A stretch of 5,492 bases of DNA from Bacillota bacterium (GCA_017556895.1 JAFYLX010000115.1:1-5492), one strand, 5' to 3'; shown: positions 1 through 5,492, counted from the stretch's first letter. The notes: generated from the letters alone by a model not told the origin. Program-made: numbers and translations.

Positions 1-475
1 ACTTACCGCTGAAGTTTACGGAAGAACCGTGAGTTAGGTGTCCACCGTTATCTAAAGTTAAAGAAAGAATAGTATCGCCAGGATTTAAGATAGCCTTGTA
101 GCCTGCAAAGTTAGCCTGAGAACCACTGTGAGGCTGTACGTTTACATGGTAGTCAGTATCGAATACCTTTCTCCATGCGTCGCAAGCATATTCTTCTAAT
201 AAGTCTACGAATTCTGTACCACCGTAGTAACGGCTAGTGTTACCGGATGTACGAACTGTTGGGTAACCTTCAGCATATTTCCAGCTTAGGCAGCTTCCGC
301 ATGCAGCTAGAACCGCTTCGGAACAGTAGTTTTCAGAAGCAATAAGTTCTACGTTATTCTTCTGACGGTAATATTCTTTTTCTATGAATTCACCAACAAT
401 TGGTGATGCCTTCTTGATAATCTCAATATTGTCAACATTATAAGTGCTGTTATCGTTTCCATGAATGTCGAACAT
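1..475 (-). CDS. glyA: Serine hydroxymethyltransferase, N-terminal part (runs off the window)
   Basis: SHMT is the cytosolic PLP enzyme that interconverts serine + tetrahydrofolate with glycine + 5,10-methylene-tetrahydrofolate, the main entry of one-carbon units. Only the first 158 residues are visible; the family is about 410-430 residues, and the PLP-binding lysine lies beyond the window edge. Family landmarks seen in order are ELIASEN (43-49), KYAEGYP (66-72), [10 protein letters not shown] (82-91), [12 protein letters not shown] (111-122) and the GGHLTHGS...NFSGK stretch (144-158). The ATG at 475-473 is chosen because GGAGGT lies 6 nt upstream and the protein begins at the usual distance from the first motif. 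Compared with E. coli GlyA as I remember it, about seven extra residues (around 73-81, TVRTSGNTS) separate EGYP from RYYGG, and SW replaces the usual TN before KYAEGYP. This suggests a variant SHMT lineage. A promoter lies directly upstream. Confidence 0.96.
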   Translation of the reverse strand, partial: MFDIHGNDNSTYNVDNIEIIKKASPIVGEFIEKEYYRQKNNVELIASENYCSEAVLAACGSCLSWKYAEGYPTVRTSGNTSRYYGGTEFVDLLEEYACDAWRKVFDTDYHVNVQPHSGSQANFAGYKAILNPGDTILSLTLDNGGHLTHGSSVNFSGK

Positions 476-481
476 GTTTTT

Positions 482-487
482 ACCTCC
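482..487 (-). promoter_or_regulatory. Ribosome binding site of glyA
   Basis: GGAGGT on the minus strand, 6 nt upstream of the glyA ATG. It is a near-perfect Shine-Dalgarno sequence and fixes the start codon. Confidence 0.85.
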
Positions 488-508
488 GTGTAAATAAAAA
501 TCTTAATT

Positions 509-537
509 ATTTTATCACACAGAAGGGGCATCTTCAA
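509..537 (-). promoter_or_regulatory. Sigma-A-type promoter for glyA
   Basis: On the minus strand, TTGAAG (537-532) is followed after exactly 17 nt by TAAAAT (514-509). Each hexamer is close to the TTGACA/TATAAT consensus. Initiation would fall near 502, giving a leader of only about 27 nt, too short for a riboswitch. The -35 box starts 2 nt after the stop codon of the upstream ssb-like gene. GlyA can therefore be expressed independently, although I see no terminator that would block read-through from upstream. Confidence 0.7.
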
Positions 538-539
538 GG

Positions 540-1193
540 CTATTCTTCGTATAAATATTCAGGCTCAAAGTCGTCTTCTATCTTGAGAACGGAAATTTCA
601 AAAGCTTTTTTTATCTCATAGAAACCATCTTCATATTTTTTCTTGTACTCTCTACTTTGAATTCTTCCTTCTATGAATACCTTCGTACCTACATTTAAAG
701 TGTCCGTATAACTTGCGTTTCTTCCCCATGCAATACAAGGTATATAGTCAGATTTATTATACATTCTATTTACCGCAATCATTAGGTCACAGATATCTCT
801 TCCAAGCGGCGATGTCCGCTTAAATGGTTTTTTACACAAAAAACCTTCCAGATAGATATAATTTTCGTAATATATTACATCGTTGTTTATCTCGATTTCA
901 CGAGCAAATATTACAATATTTAACTTGTTTTTTCCGTCGATATTCTCGTTATATGTTCTTACCTGCCCTGTAATTTCAACAAAATCGTCAACTTCAGGTT
1001 CAGCATCATATATTAAACGTTCAGAAATCATCACGTTTATCTCATCTACATACCCACTTCGTCTTTCTATTCCCAAAACAAAAGTATAAAAAGATTCTCC
1101 AAAGGTTTTATGGCTAAATTTAAGAGGCGTCTTTACAAGCCCCGCTACTATTGCCTTATTTGTGTCGTAAATATTGTCACAAGTGTTTTTCAT
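540..1193 (-). CDS. Single-stranded DNA-binding protein-like, tandem OB folds
   Basis: A 217-residue protein in which two OB-fold units can be recognised. The second (about 111-206) is clearly SSB-like: GRDICDLMIAVNR (131-143), DYIPCIAWGRNA (149-160) and VGTKVFIEGRIQSREY (168-183) match the core of the bacterial SSB family. The first (about 13-105) has the same layout with weaker identity: AGLVKTPLKFS, SFYTFVLGIERRSG, EINVMISERL and DDFVEITGQVRTYNE. Classical SSB has one OB fold of about 110 residues plus a flexible tail and works as a tetramer. Two folds in one chain suggest a dimer or a distinct accessory role in replication or repair. The C-terminus is acidic (DDFEPEYLYEE) but lacks the DDDIPF-like tip by which SSB recruits partners, so this is probably not the principal SSB. 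The ATG at 1193-1191 has GGGAGGG 5 nt upstream. SSB-like assignment is firm; the biological role is inferred. Confidence 0.85.
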   Translation of the reverse strand: MKNTCDNIYDTNKAIVAGLVKTPLKFSHKTFGESFYTFVLGIERRSGYVDEINVMISERLIYDAEPEVDDFVEITGQVRTYNENIDGKNKLNIVIFAREIEINNDVIYYENYIYLEGFLCKKPFKRTSPLGRDICDLMIAVNRMYNKSDYIPCIAWGRNASYTDTLNVGTKVFIEGRIQSREYKKKYEDGFYEIKKAFEISVLKIEDDFEPEYLYEE

Positions 1194-1198
1194 ACATT

Positions 1199-1205
1199 CC
1201 CTCCC
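1199..1205 (-). promoter_or_regulatory. Ribosome binding site of the ssb-like gene
   Basis: GGGAGGG on the minus strand, 5 nt before the ATG at 1193-1191. It supports this start over any downstream methionine. Confidence 0.75.
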
Positions 1206-1214
1206 AAGAAAATC

Positions 1215-1229
1215 ACATTATTACAATGT
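1215..1229. repeat. Short inverted repeat in the leader of the ssb-like gene
   Basis: ACATT-ATTAC-AATGT: 5-bp arms around a 5-bp centre, lying 22 nt upstream of the ssb-like start codon. It overlaps AT-rich sequence that could serve as a -10 region (TAATAA or TACATT on the minus strand), but no convincing -35 box accompanies it. It could be a small operator or chance in AT-rich DNA. The whole 1206-1253 stretch shows no clear promoter, so how the ssb-like gene is transcribed is not settled by the sequence. Confidence 0.25.
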
Positions 1230-1253
1230 ATTTCTATAGGAGAAAAATATTAC

Positions 1254-1338
1254 AAAAAAGGCAGATTATATATCTCGAGCTACAAGCTCATCGGGAAAAC
1301 CCTGCTGAAGCGCTCTTCGAGACATTAATCCGCCTTCT
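1254..1338 (-). terminator. Long inverted repeat with U6 tail: operon terminator or structured RNA
   Basis: Minus-strand transcript. The arm at 1334-1317 (starting GGCGGATTA, ending TCTCGA) pairs with the arm at 1278-1260 (starting TCGAGA, ending TAATCTGCC). This gives 18 pairs, including two G-U, with one bulged A. The 3' arm runs straight into six U (1259-1254), and AGAA at 1338-1335 can extend the helix into the U tract. The 38-nt apical part is not random: GGG-UUUU-CCC forms a small hairpin, and GAGCT-UGU-AGCTC can form another, competing with the inner end of the main stem. Alternatively GAGC (1315-1312) pairs with GCUC (1280-1277) to make one long imperfect rod. It begins 2 nt after the stop of the exporter gene, so the simplest reading is the intrinsic terminator of the valS-to-exporter operon. 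It is larger and more elaborate than most terminators, and I do not recognise it as 6S, SRP RNA, tRNA or a known riboswitch. Confidence 0.7.
1266..1325 (-). CDS. Possible 19-residue micro-ORF inside the inverted repeat
   Basis: An ATG at 1325-1323 opens a frame encoding MSRRALQQGFPDELVARDI and closing with TAA at 1268-1266. Upstream is AGAAGGCGG, a fair Shine-Dalgarno sequence at suitable spacing, and the start lies 14 nt after the preceding stop codon. The same GGCGGATTA sequence precedes the ATG of the neighbouring exporter subunit (1785-1777). Almost the whole ORF and its ribosome site lie within the terminator-like hairpin. Against coding: CGA (twice), GCG, CCC and ATA are codons that look uncommon in the neighbours, and base pairing alone could have shaped the sequence. 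It could be a leader peptide, a small protein or chance. I do not recognise the peptide. Confidence 0.25.
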   Translation of the reverse strand: MSRRALQQGFPDELVARDI

Positions 1339-1339
1339 A

Positions 1340-1777
1340 TTATTTAATAATTTTTTCTCTAAACATTCTATAGTATCTAGCTAAAATTGCTTCTAGCACG
1401 AAGCCTAATGAAATAGCCAGCGCAATTATAAGTGCCGCCTTGCCGCTAGTCACAAAAAGTTCATGGTCGCCATTTACAAGCCCAGCCATAGTGTAATACA
1501 GGCTTCCGCCTGGTATTAACGGTACGGCTGTTGCAGTTAGGAATATAGTAGCTGGTGCCTTATTCACTCTTGCCATAGCCTCGGCATACAATGCAACAAA
1601 TATTGATGCCAGTAAATACGGAATAAAGTATCCTTCAAACTGCATCTGAACCGCTAAATAAACGGCCCAAGTAATTGCACCACCAAGTCCTGCAAATGGA
1701 ATTTGCTTACCCTTCATTTTGAAGAAGATTGCAAAGCCTATGGAGCCTACAAAGGCAGAAATAATTTGGATAATCAT
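1340..1777 (-). CDS. Threonine/serine exporter subunit, ThrE C-terminal/YjjB-like membrane protein
   Basis: A 145-residue, almost wholly hydrophobic protein with about five predicted membrane helices (roughly 2-20, 26-44, 50-68, 75-97 and 111-134). It matches the short partner of split ThrE-type exporters (ThrE_2/DUF3815, YjjB in E. coli). The PLIPGGSLYYTM segment (86-97) is the family hallmark, and ARVNKAPATIFL precedes it. In Corynebacterium ThrE this module is fused to the DUF1212 module; here it is a separate gene immediately after its partner, with an ATGA start/stop overlap (1777-1774), which implies coupled translation at equal dosage. GGAGG lies about 9 nt before the ATG. The likely role is proton-coupled export of threonine, serine or related small molecules across the cytoplasmic membrane; the substrate is inferred from the family only. 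Confidence 0.88.
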   Translation of the reverse strand: MIIQIISAFVGSIGFAIFFKMKGKQIPFAGLGGAITWAVYLAVQMQFEGYFIPYLLASIFVALYAEAMARVNKAPATIFLTATAVPLIPGGSLYYTMAGLVNGDHELFVTSGKAALIIALAISLGFVLEAILARYYRMFREKIIK

Positions 1778-2535
1778 AATCCGCCACCTCCCATCAAGAT
1801 AAGAGGTAGTGCAAAGCCACAGGCAATAGCACCCGCGATAAGTACAGAATTAACAAATCTAAGCAATCCCGTCACAATGTCCCCAATCAGCATATCTCTA
1901 ATTGAATTAGTCATTGCAATACCTGGAATAAGTAGCATAATTCCACCTATCATAATTTTATCCACATGATTGCCAACCCCGATCATTACGCAAAGGATTG
2001 CAACAAAACCCGCAATCAAAGAAGAAACAAATGCTTTGGCCATTTGGTTTTCTTCAACTTTTGACATAAATCTTCTAATAACCGTAATAACGACACCTAA
2101 AATACCCGATGAAACAGCATCTAGGACATCCCCACCAAAGAATACGCAAAAGCCGGAAGCGACAAGAATGGCACCAAGGTAGTCTATCCAAATTGGATAT
2201 TCCTTTCGGTTCATTACTTCGTCATATTTTGCTACTAGTTCTGGCAATGATGGCTTATTAGCACAGATATATCTTGATAAATCGTTTAGATAATCCAATC
2301 TATCAAAATTAGTATCGTTTCTAACAAGTCTTCTTATTTGCGTGATGATTTCTCCGTTTGGATCTTCAACAGTCACCTGGATATTTGAAGTGATGATAAA
2401 AGCATTTACCCTATCGCATCCGTATGCATAGCACATGCGCTCAATGCTATCTTCGACTCTATCAACACCTGCCCCGCAGACAAGCATTTCTTCGGCAATA
2501 TCAAGTATTGCCTGAAGCAGTTTAGAATAGTTCAT
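1774..2535 (-). CDS. Threonine/serine exporter subunit, ThrE N-terminal/YjjP-like (DUF1212)
   Basis: A 253-residue protein with a soluble N-terminal domain (about 1-112) and about five membrane helices (roughly 118-134, 138-153, 168-186, 193-208 and 226-248). The N-terminal domain shows the DUF1212 pattern: LLQAILDIAEEML, then GAGVDRVEDSIERMCYAYG (21-39) and the NAFIITSNIQVTV strand. The membrane part carries LIPGIAMTNSIRDMLIGDI (202-220), the characteristic segment of the ThrE family, and ends in a glycine run. With the YjjB-like gene downstream it would rebuild a full ThrE exporter. The ATG at 2535-2533 overlaps the upstream acetyltransferase stop by one base (TAATG), with GAGGG 7 nt before it. 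Substrate is inferred; serine or threonine would fit the nearby glyA but is not proved by it. Confidence 0.9.
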   Translation of the reverse strand: MNYSKLLQAILDIAEEMLVCGAGVDRVEDSIERMCYAYGCDRVNAFIITSNIQVTVEDPNGEIITQIRRLVRNDTNFDRLDYLNDLSRYICANKPSLPELVAKYDEVMNRKEYPIWIDYLGAILVASGFCVFFGGDVLDAVSSGILGVVITVIRRFMSKVEENQMAKAFVSSLIAGFVAILCVMIGVGNHVDKIMIGGIMLLIPGIAMTNSIRDMLIGDIVTGLLRFVNSVLIAGAIACGFALPLILMGGGGL

Positions 2536-2978
2536 TATTCAACCCTCAATCTCATGATTTCAGGGAAACAAGTTTTCTGATACTGTGGACACTGAGCACA
2601 CTCAAAGAATAGCGGTGCTTCACTAGCATCAACTGTTTCAAAACCGTAGTTTCTGAAAAATTCAGGAGCTCTAGCCACAAGGTACAGTTCATTTCCCCCT
2701 AGCTTCTTTACCTCATTAATTGCCTTTTTAAGCATAATTTTGCCAAGACCAAACTTTCTGAAAAGTTTAGTTACTGCAATCCCGTCGATGATGTATTTAC
2801 CCTGACGTTTAGCAAGCACACAACCGCCAACGAGAACATCATCTGTGTGTGTCATTTTCCAGCAGTGAATTATGTCTGTATCTACTTCTTCATCGCCATC
2901 GAACTCAAGCTCGTTCTCAACAAAGAATTTAACAAGTCTTTCATATTCATCTGTAGTCTGAATTTTAAACTTAAGCAT
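2535..2978 (-). CDS. GNAT-family N-acetyltransferase with cysteine-rich C-terminal tail
   Basis: A 147-residue protein with the GNAT fold. The acetyl-CoA-binding motif A is IAVTKLFRKFGLGKIML (67-83), with the pyrophosphate-binding RKFGLG (74-79, R-x-x-G-x-G) followed by the helix KKAINEVKKLGG. LYLVARAPEFFRNYGFE (98-114) is the usual motif B with the N-Y-G-F signature. After the core comes a tail with C127, C130 and C137 (CxxC-x6-C), which could bind zinc or another metal, or be redox-active. The acceptor substrate is unknown; amine, amino acid or protein N-terminus are all possible. It starts 8 nt inside the end of folC, with AAGGAG 11 nt upstream, and its stop overlaps the exporter start, so it is a coupled operon member. 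Confidence 0.85.
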   Translation of the reverse strand: MLKFKIQTTDEYERLVKFFVENELEFDGDEEVDTDIIHCWKMTHTDDVLVGGCVLAKRQGKYIIDGIAVTKLFRKFGLGKIMLKKAINEVKKLGGNELYLVARAPEFFRNYGFETVDASEAPLFFECAQCPQYQKTCFPEIMRLRVE

Positions 2979-4269
2979 TTTTTAGTATACTCCTTATTTT
3001 ACCGATTAGGTACAAAGATCCAGCAAATAAAACTACGTCATACTGGTCTTTAATTTTGTTAACCTGAGCACAAGCATCCTCAGGAATAGGCGCCACATGA
3101 CAAATGCAATCCTGTTCTTCTAATAGCACAGCAAGTTTATCTGCAGTAAGTTTTCTTGGATTGTCAGGTTCTGTTATCACAAAATCTTTAGAGATCTTTG
3201 TGAACTCACCGATGATTCCATTTACATCCTTATCCGCTAGCATACCTACTACCATAAGAACTTTCTTGCCATGGCATAAGCTTTCCATTGATTTTCTAAG
3301 TGCAGTAGCACCATCAATATTATGTGCACCATCAATTATTATTACAGGCTTTTCATCTAGATCACTCATAACCTCAAAACGACCATACTGTCTTGCCTTT
3401 TTTAGACCCGCATAAAGGTCTTCGTCAAAAATTTTGATGTTATCACGCTGTTCTAAAACCTTTAGTACAGTTAGAGCACATATTGAATTATCGATTTGGT
3501 GTCTTCCTGTCATAGAAATTTCTAGTTTACCATAACATTTTTCTAGTAGTCTAGCGTCGAATTGGTATCCTGACAAGCCTTCTTTAGATATTGAAATTTC
3601 AACATCCTTAGTCTCAATATACTTGCAACCGTGTTCTTCAGCCACAGCCTTAATAACGCCAAGAGCAGCCTCATCCTTGCAGCTTGTCACTACAGGGCAG
3701 CCATCTTTAATGATACCAGCCTTTTCCTTGGCAATCGCTTCAATAGTATTGCCAAGTCTATCCATATGGTCGAATGATACTGAAGTAATAGCAGTTACAA
3801 GAGGATTCTTGCACACATTTGTAGAGTCGCCACTGCCACCAAGGCCAACTTCAAGGATTACGTAGTCGCAGTTCTTTTCCTTGAAATAAAGGAATGCAAT
3901 TGCAGTCACTACTTCAAACTCCGTAGGAGATTCTAATCCCTTATCAGTCATGTTTTTAACTTCAGCAAGGACTCTGTCTGTATAAACAGACAGGTCCTCA
4001 TCGCTGATCATATCGCCATTAAATTCTATTCTTTCGTTGAACTTTTCTAGGAATGGAGAAGTATAAAGGCCAGTCTTGTATCCGGCTTCCTGAAGGATGC
4101 TGTACATGTATCTACAAGTAGAGCCCTTTCCGTTTGTACCAGCCACATGGATAACCTGTAGTTCGTCCTGAGGATTCCCAAGAAGTTCAAGTAAATTTGT
4201 CATTCTTTCAAGTCCTAAAATGCTTCCAAAGCGTTCAAACTCGTGAATCTTTTCAATTGCTTTAGTCAT
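2971..4269 (-). CDS. folC: Folylpolyglutamate synthase / dihydrofolate synthase
   Basis: A cytosolic Mur-ligase-family enzyme that adds glutamates to folates with ATP, and in many bacteria also makes dihydrofolate from dihydropteroate. The protein is 432 residues, normal length. Motifs in order: RFGSILGLERM (13-23); P-loop GTNGKGS (44-50); TSPFLEKFNERI (70-81); EVGLGG (140-145); SFDHMDRLGNTIEAIAKEKAG (165-185), containing the metal-ligand-type His168 and the probable carbamylated Lys183; GRHQIDN (255-261); DGAHN (313-317); and VVGMLADKDV (340-349) in the C-terminal domain. The usual GGRLDATN reads GGSGDSTN here. I start at the ATG 4269-4267, one base after the valS stop. A TTG at 4293 in the same frame would add eight residues, but the ATG version fits the family N-terminus. 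No strong Shine-Dalgarno is visible, so translation probably depends on coupling to valS. The valS-folC order is classic for Firmicutes. Confidence 0.96.
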   Translation of the reverse strand: MTKAIEKIHEFERFGSILGLERMTNLLELLGNPQDELQVIHVAGTNGKGSTCRYMYSILQEAGYKTGLYTSPFLEKFNERIEFNGDMISDEDLSVYTDRVLAEVKNMTDKGLESPTEFEVVTAIAFLYFKEKNCDYVILEVGLGGSGDSTNVCKNPLVTAITSVSFDHMDRLGNTIEAIAKEKAGIIKDGCPVVTSCKDEAALGVIKAVAEEHGCKYIETKDVEISISKEGLSGYQFDARLLEKCYGKLEISMTGRHQIDNSICALTVLKVLEQRDNIKIFDEDLYAGLKKARQYGRFEVMSDLDEKPVIIIDGAHNIDGATALRKSMESLCHGKKVLMVVGMLADKDVNGIIGEFTKISKDFVITEPDNPRKLTADKLAVLLEEQDCICHVAPIPEDACAQVNKIKDQYDVVLFAGSLYLIGKIRSILKNA

Positions 4270-4270
4270 A

Positions 4271-5492
4271 TTATTTACCAATCTTTGCGCCAATCATAGC
4301 TAATCTATCAGTAACCTTTTCTAGCATTTCTTTGTACTTAACCATCTTTTCTCTTTCTTCGTTGATTACCTTTTCAGGCGCCTTGCTTACGAAGCCCTGG
4401 TTGGAAAGCTTGCCTTCAACTCTCTTAACTTCGCCTTCTAGCTTCTTCTGTTCCTTAAGAAGTCTTTCGTATTCTGCGTTGTAGTCAACTAAGTCTTCAA
4501 GAGGAATATAGATTTCAGCACCATCGATAACAGCAGACATCGCTTCTTCTGGAGCTTCGCCCTTATTTTCGATGAAAGTAACTTCAGTGATATTAGCTAA
4601 GTTCTTAATGTATCTTTCTGCATCCTTAATAGTTTCTAAAACTTCGCCTTCTGCTAAGATTACAGCTCTTAACTTCTTGCTTGGTGCAGCATCTGCTTCA
4701 GCTCTAATATTTCTGATGGATCTAATAGCTTCCATAGCAGTTTCTAAAGTCTTAGTAGCCTTAGGGAAGATCCAAGCGGCACTAGCCTTTGGCCACTGTG
4801 CCTTAATTAGGTAATTATTTGGATTATCTGCCTGTTCTTCACCATGAGGTAAGAAGCTCCAGATTTCTTCAGTGATGAATGGCATGAATGGATGTAACAT
4901 CTTAAGCATGTTCTTTAAGCACATTACTAGAGTAAATCTTACAACCTTCTTGTCTTCTTCATCATCACCCCAAAGTCTAGCCTTAACAAGTTCGATATAC
5001 CAGTCACAGTATTCGTTCCAGATTAAGTCATAAACCTTCTGTCCTGCTAATGCAAGATCGTATTTTTCCATTGCATTGTTAACGTATTCGATAGTTTCGT
5101 TAACCTTATTGATCATCCACTTATCTTCATCCTTTAATGCAATGTTTGCGAAGTTAGTTGTGTCGCCACAAGCACATCCGCAGCAGTCTTCACAGCACTT
5201 AGCCATTTCTTTGAAGTTTCCGTCTTCGTCCTGAAGGTTCATGATTACGAATCTGGAAGCATTCCATAACTTGTTAGCAAAGTTTCTGCAGGATTCAAGT
5301 CTATCGTCCTTGAATCTCATATCGTTACCAGGTGTAATACCTGTTGTTAACATGAATCTTAATGCGTCAGCACCGTACTGGTCGATCACTTCAAGTGGGT
5401 CGATACCGTTACCTAAAGACTTAGACATCTTACGGCCTTCAGCATCTCTTACTAGACCATGAACATATACATGGTGGAAAGGAATTTCATCC
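4271..5492 (-). CDS. valS: Valyl-tRNA synthetase, C-terminal part (5' end outside the window)
   Basis: A class I aminoacyl-tRNA synthetase charging tRNA-Val. The last 406 codons are visible out of a usual total near 880. The frame is open to the window edge; the methionine at 5428 is the M of KMSKS, not a start. Numbering from the first complete codon: VHGLVRDAEGRKMSKSLGNG (10-29) carries the KMSKS ATP-binding loop (21-25). NKLWNASRF (73-81) and the helical anticodon-binding domain follow, including NEYCDWYIELVKARLWG (159-175) and HPFMPFITEEIW (200-211). The C-terminal arm (about 336-400) is the charged coiled coil characteristic of ValRS, with FVSKAPEKVINEEREK. Unusual is a cysteine cluster with six Cys in ten residues (CCEDCCGCAC, 99-108) between the first anticodon-domain helices, where Bacillus ValRS has a shorter linker without it as I remember. 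The gene ends in TAA one base before folC. Confidence 0.97.
   Translation of the reverse strand, partial: DEIPFHHVYVHGLVRDAEGRKMSKSLGNGIDPLEVIDQYGADALRFMLTTGITPGNDMRFKDDRLESCRNFANKLWNASRFVIMNLQDEDGNFKEMAKCCEDCCGCACGDTTNFANIALKDEDKWMINKVNETIEYVNNAMEKYDLALAGQKVYDLIWNEYCDWYIELVKARLWGDDEEDKKVVRFTLVMCLKNMLKMLHPFMPFITEEIWSFLPHGEEQADNPNNYLIKAQWPKASAAWIFPKATKTLETAMEAIRSIRNIRAEADAAPSKKLRAVILAEGEVLETIKDAERYIKNLANITEVTFIENKGEAPEEAMSAVIDGAEIYIPLEDLVDYNAEYERLLKEQKKLEGEVKRVEGKLSNQGFVSKAPEKVINEEREKMVKYKEMLEKVTDRLAMIGAKIGK

Noticed and set aside
515..538. Terminator hairpin between the ssb-like gene and glyA (GAAG/CTTC)
   Set aside because: The stem is only 4 bp and no U tract follows; the sequence is better explained as the glyA promoter.
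476..539. Riboswitch (glycine, THF or SAM) in front of glyA
   Set aside because: The predicted leader is about 27 nt, and the whole intergenic space is 64 nt with no aptamer-like pairing.
1270..1325. Hammerhead-ribozyme-like string: GUC, then CCGAUGAGC, a short hairpin and CGAGA on the minus strand
   Set aside because: The core needs CUGANGA and GAAA; here U4 is C and GAAA reads GAGA, and no proper stem I forms between the GUC and the core. The resemblance is probably chance.
1254..1338. tRNA, 6S RNA or SRP RNA at the inverted repeat
   Set aside because: There is no TTC arm or cloverleaf, no SRP GGAA-loop signature, and the element is far shorter than 6S RNA.
883..1384. Plus-strand open frames across the ssb-like gene and its leader
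   Set aside because: They are antisense to a well-supported gene or to the inverted repeat, show no family motifs and have no good ribosome sites.
2971..4293. Longer folC start at a TTG codon (4293) overlapping the end of valS
   Set aside because: It has no Shine-Dalgarno, and it adds eight residues not expected for the family; the ATG one base after the valS stop is the better start.
4271..5428. valS beginning at the methionine at 5428
   Set aside because: That methionine is inside KMSKS; the frame continues upstream with clear ValRS sequence (FHHVYVHGLVRDAEGRK) to the window edge.

Overview
The window reads as ordinary chromosome of a low-GC Gram-positive bacterium, most likely a member of the Clostridia. 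The reasons are purine-rich Shine-Dalgarno sites, the valS-folC pair typical of Firmicutes, a two-gene ThrE-type exporter, and a tandem-OB single-strand-binding protein of a kind I associate with clostridia. Genus cannot be fixed from the sequence. Every supported gene lies on the minus strand, so transcription runs from high to low coordinates. No mobile element, CRISPR array, tRNA or rRNA was seen.

In transcription order: (1) the 3' two-fifths or so of valS (valyl-tRNA synthetase, entering at base 5492, from just before KMSKS to the C-terminal coiled coil); (2) folC (folylpolyglutamate/dihydrofolate synthase); (3) a GNAT acetyltransferase with a cysteine-rich tail; (4, 5) two membrane proteins forming a split ThrE/YjjP-YjjB-type threonine/serine exporter. 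These five are packed with gaps or overlaps of a few bases (TAA-T-ATG, an 8-nt overlap, TAATG, ATGA), so they look like one translationally coupled operon. Just after the last stop comes a long, nearly perfect inverted repeat ending in six U, which looks like the operon terminator. It also encloses a 19-codon micro-ORF with its own Shine-Dalgarno-like sequence. (6) A two-OB-fold SSB-like protein follows, and (7) the N-terminal 158 residues of glyA (serine hydroxymethyltransferase), which has its own good sigma-A-type promoter directly behind the ssb-like stop codon.

The functional theme is housekeeping: aminoacylation, folate retention (FolC), folate-dependent serine/glycine interconversion (GlyA), and export of the related amino acids serine and threonine. 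The least ordinary features are the inverted-repeat/micro-ORF element between the exporter and the ssb-like gene, a six-cysteine cluster inserted in ValRS, the cysteine tail of the acetyltransferase, and the tandem-OB SSB without the usual C-terminal tip. I see no convincing new defence or mobile system here.
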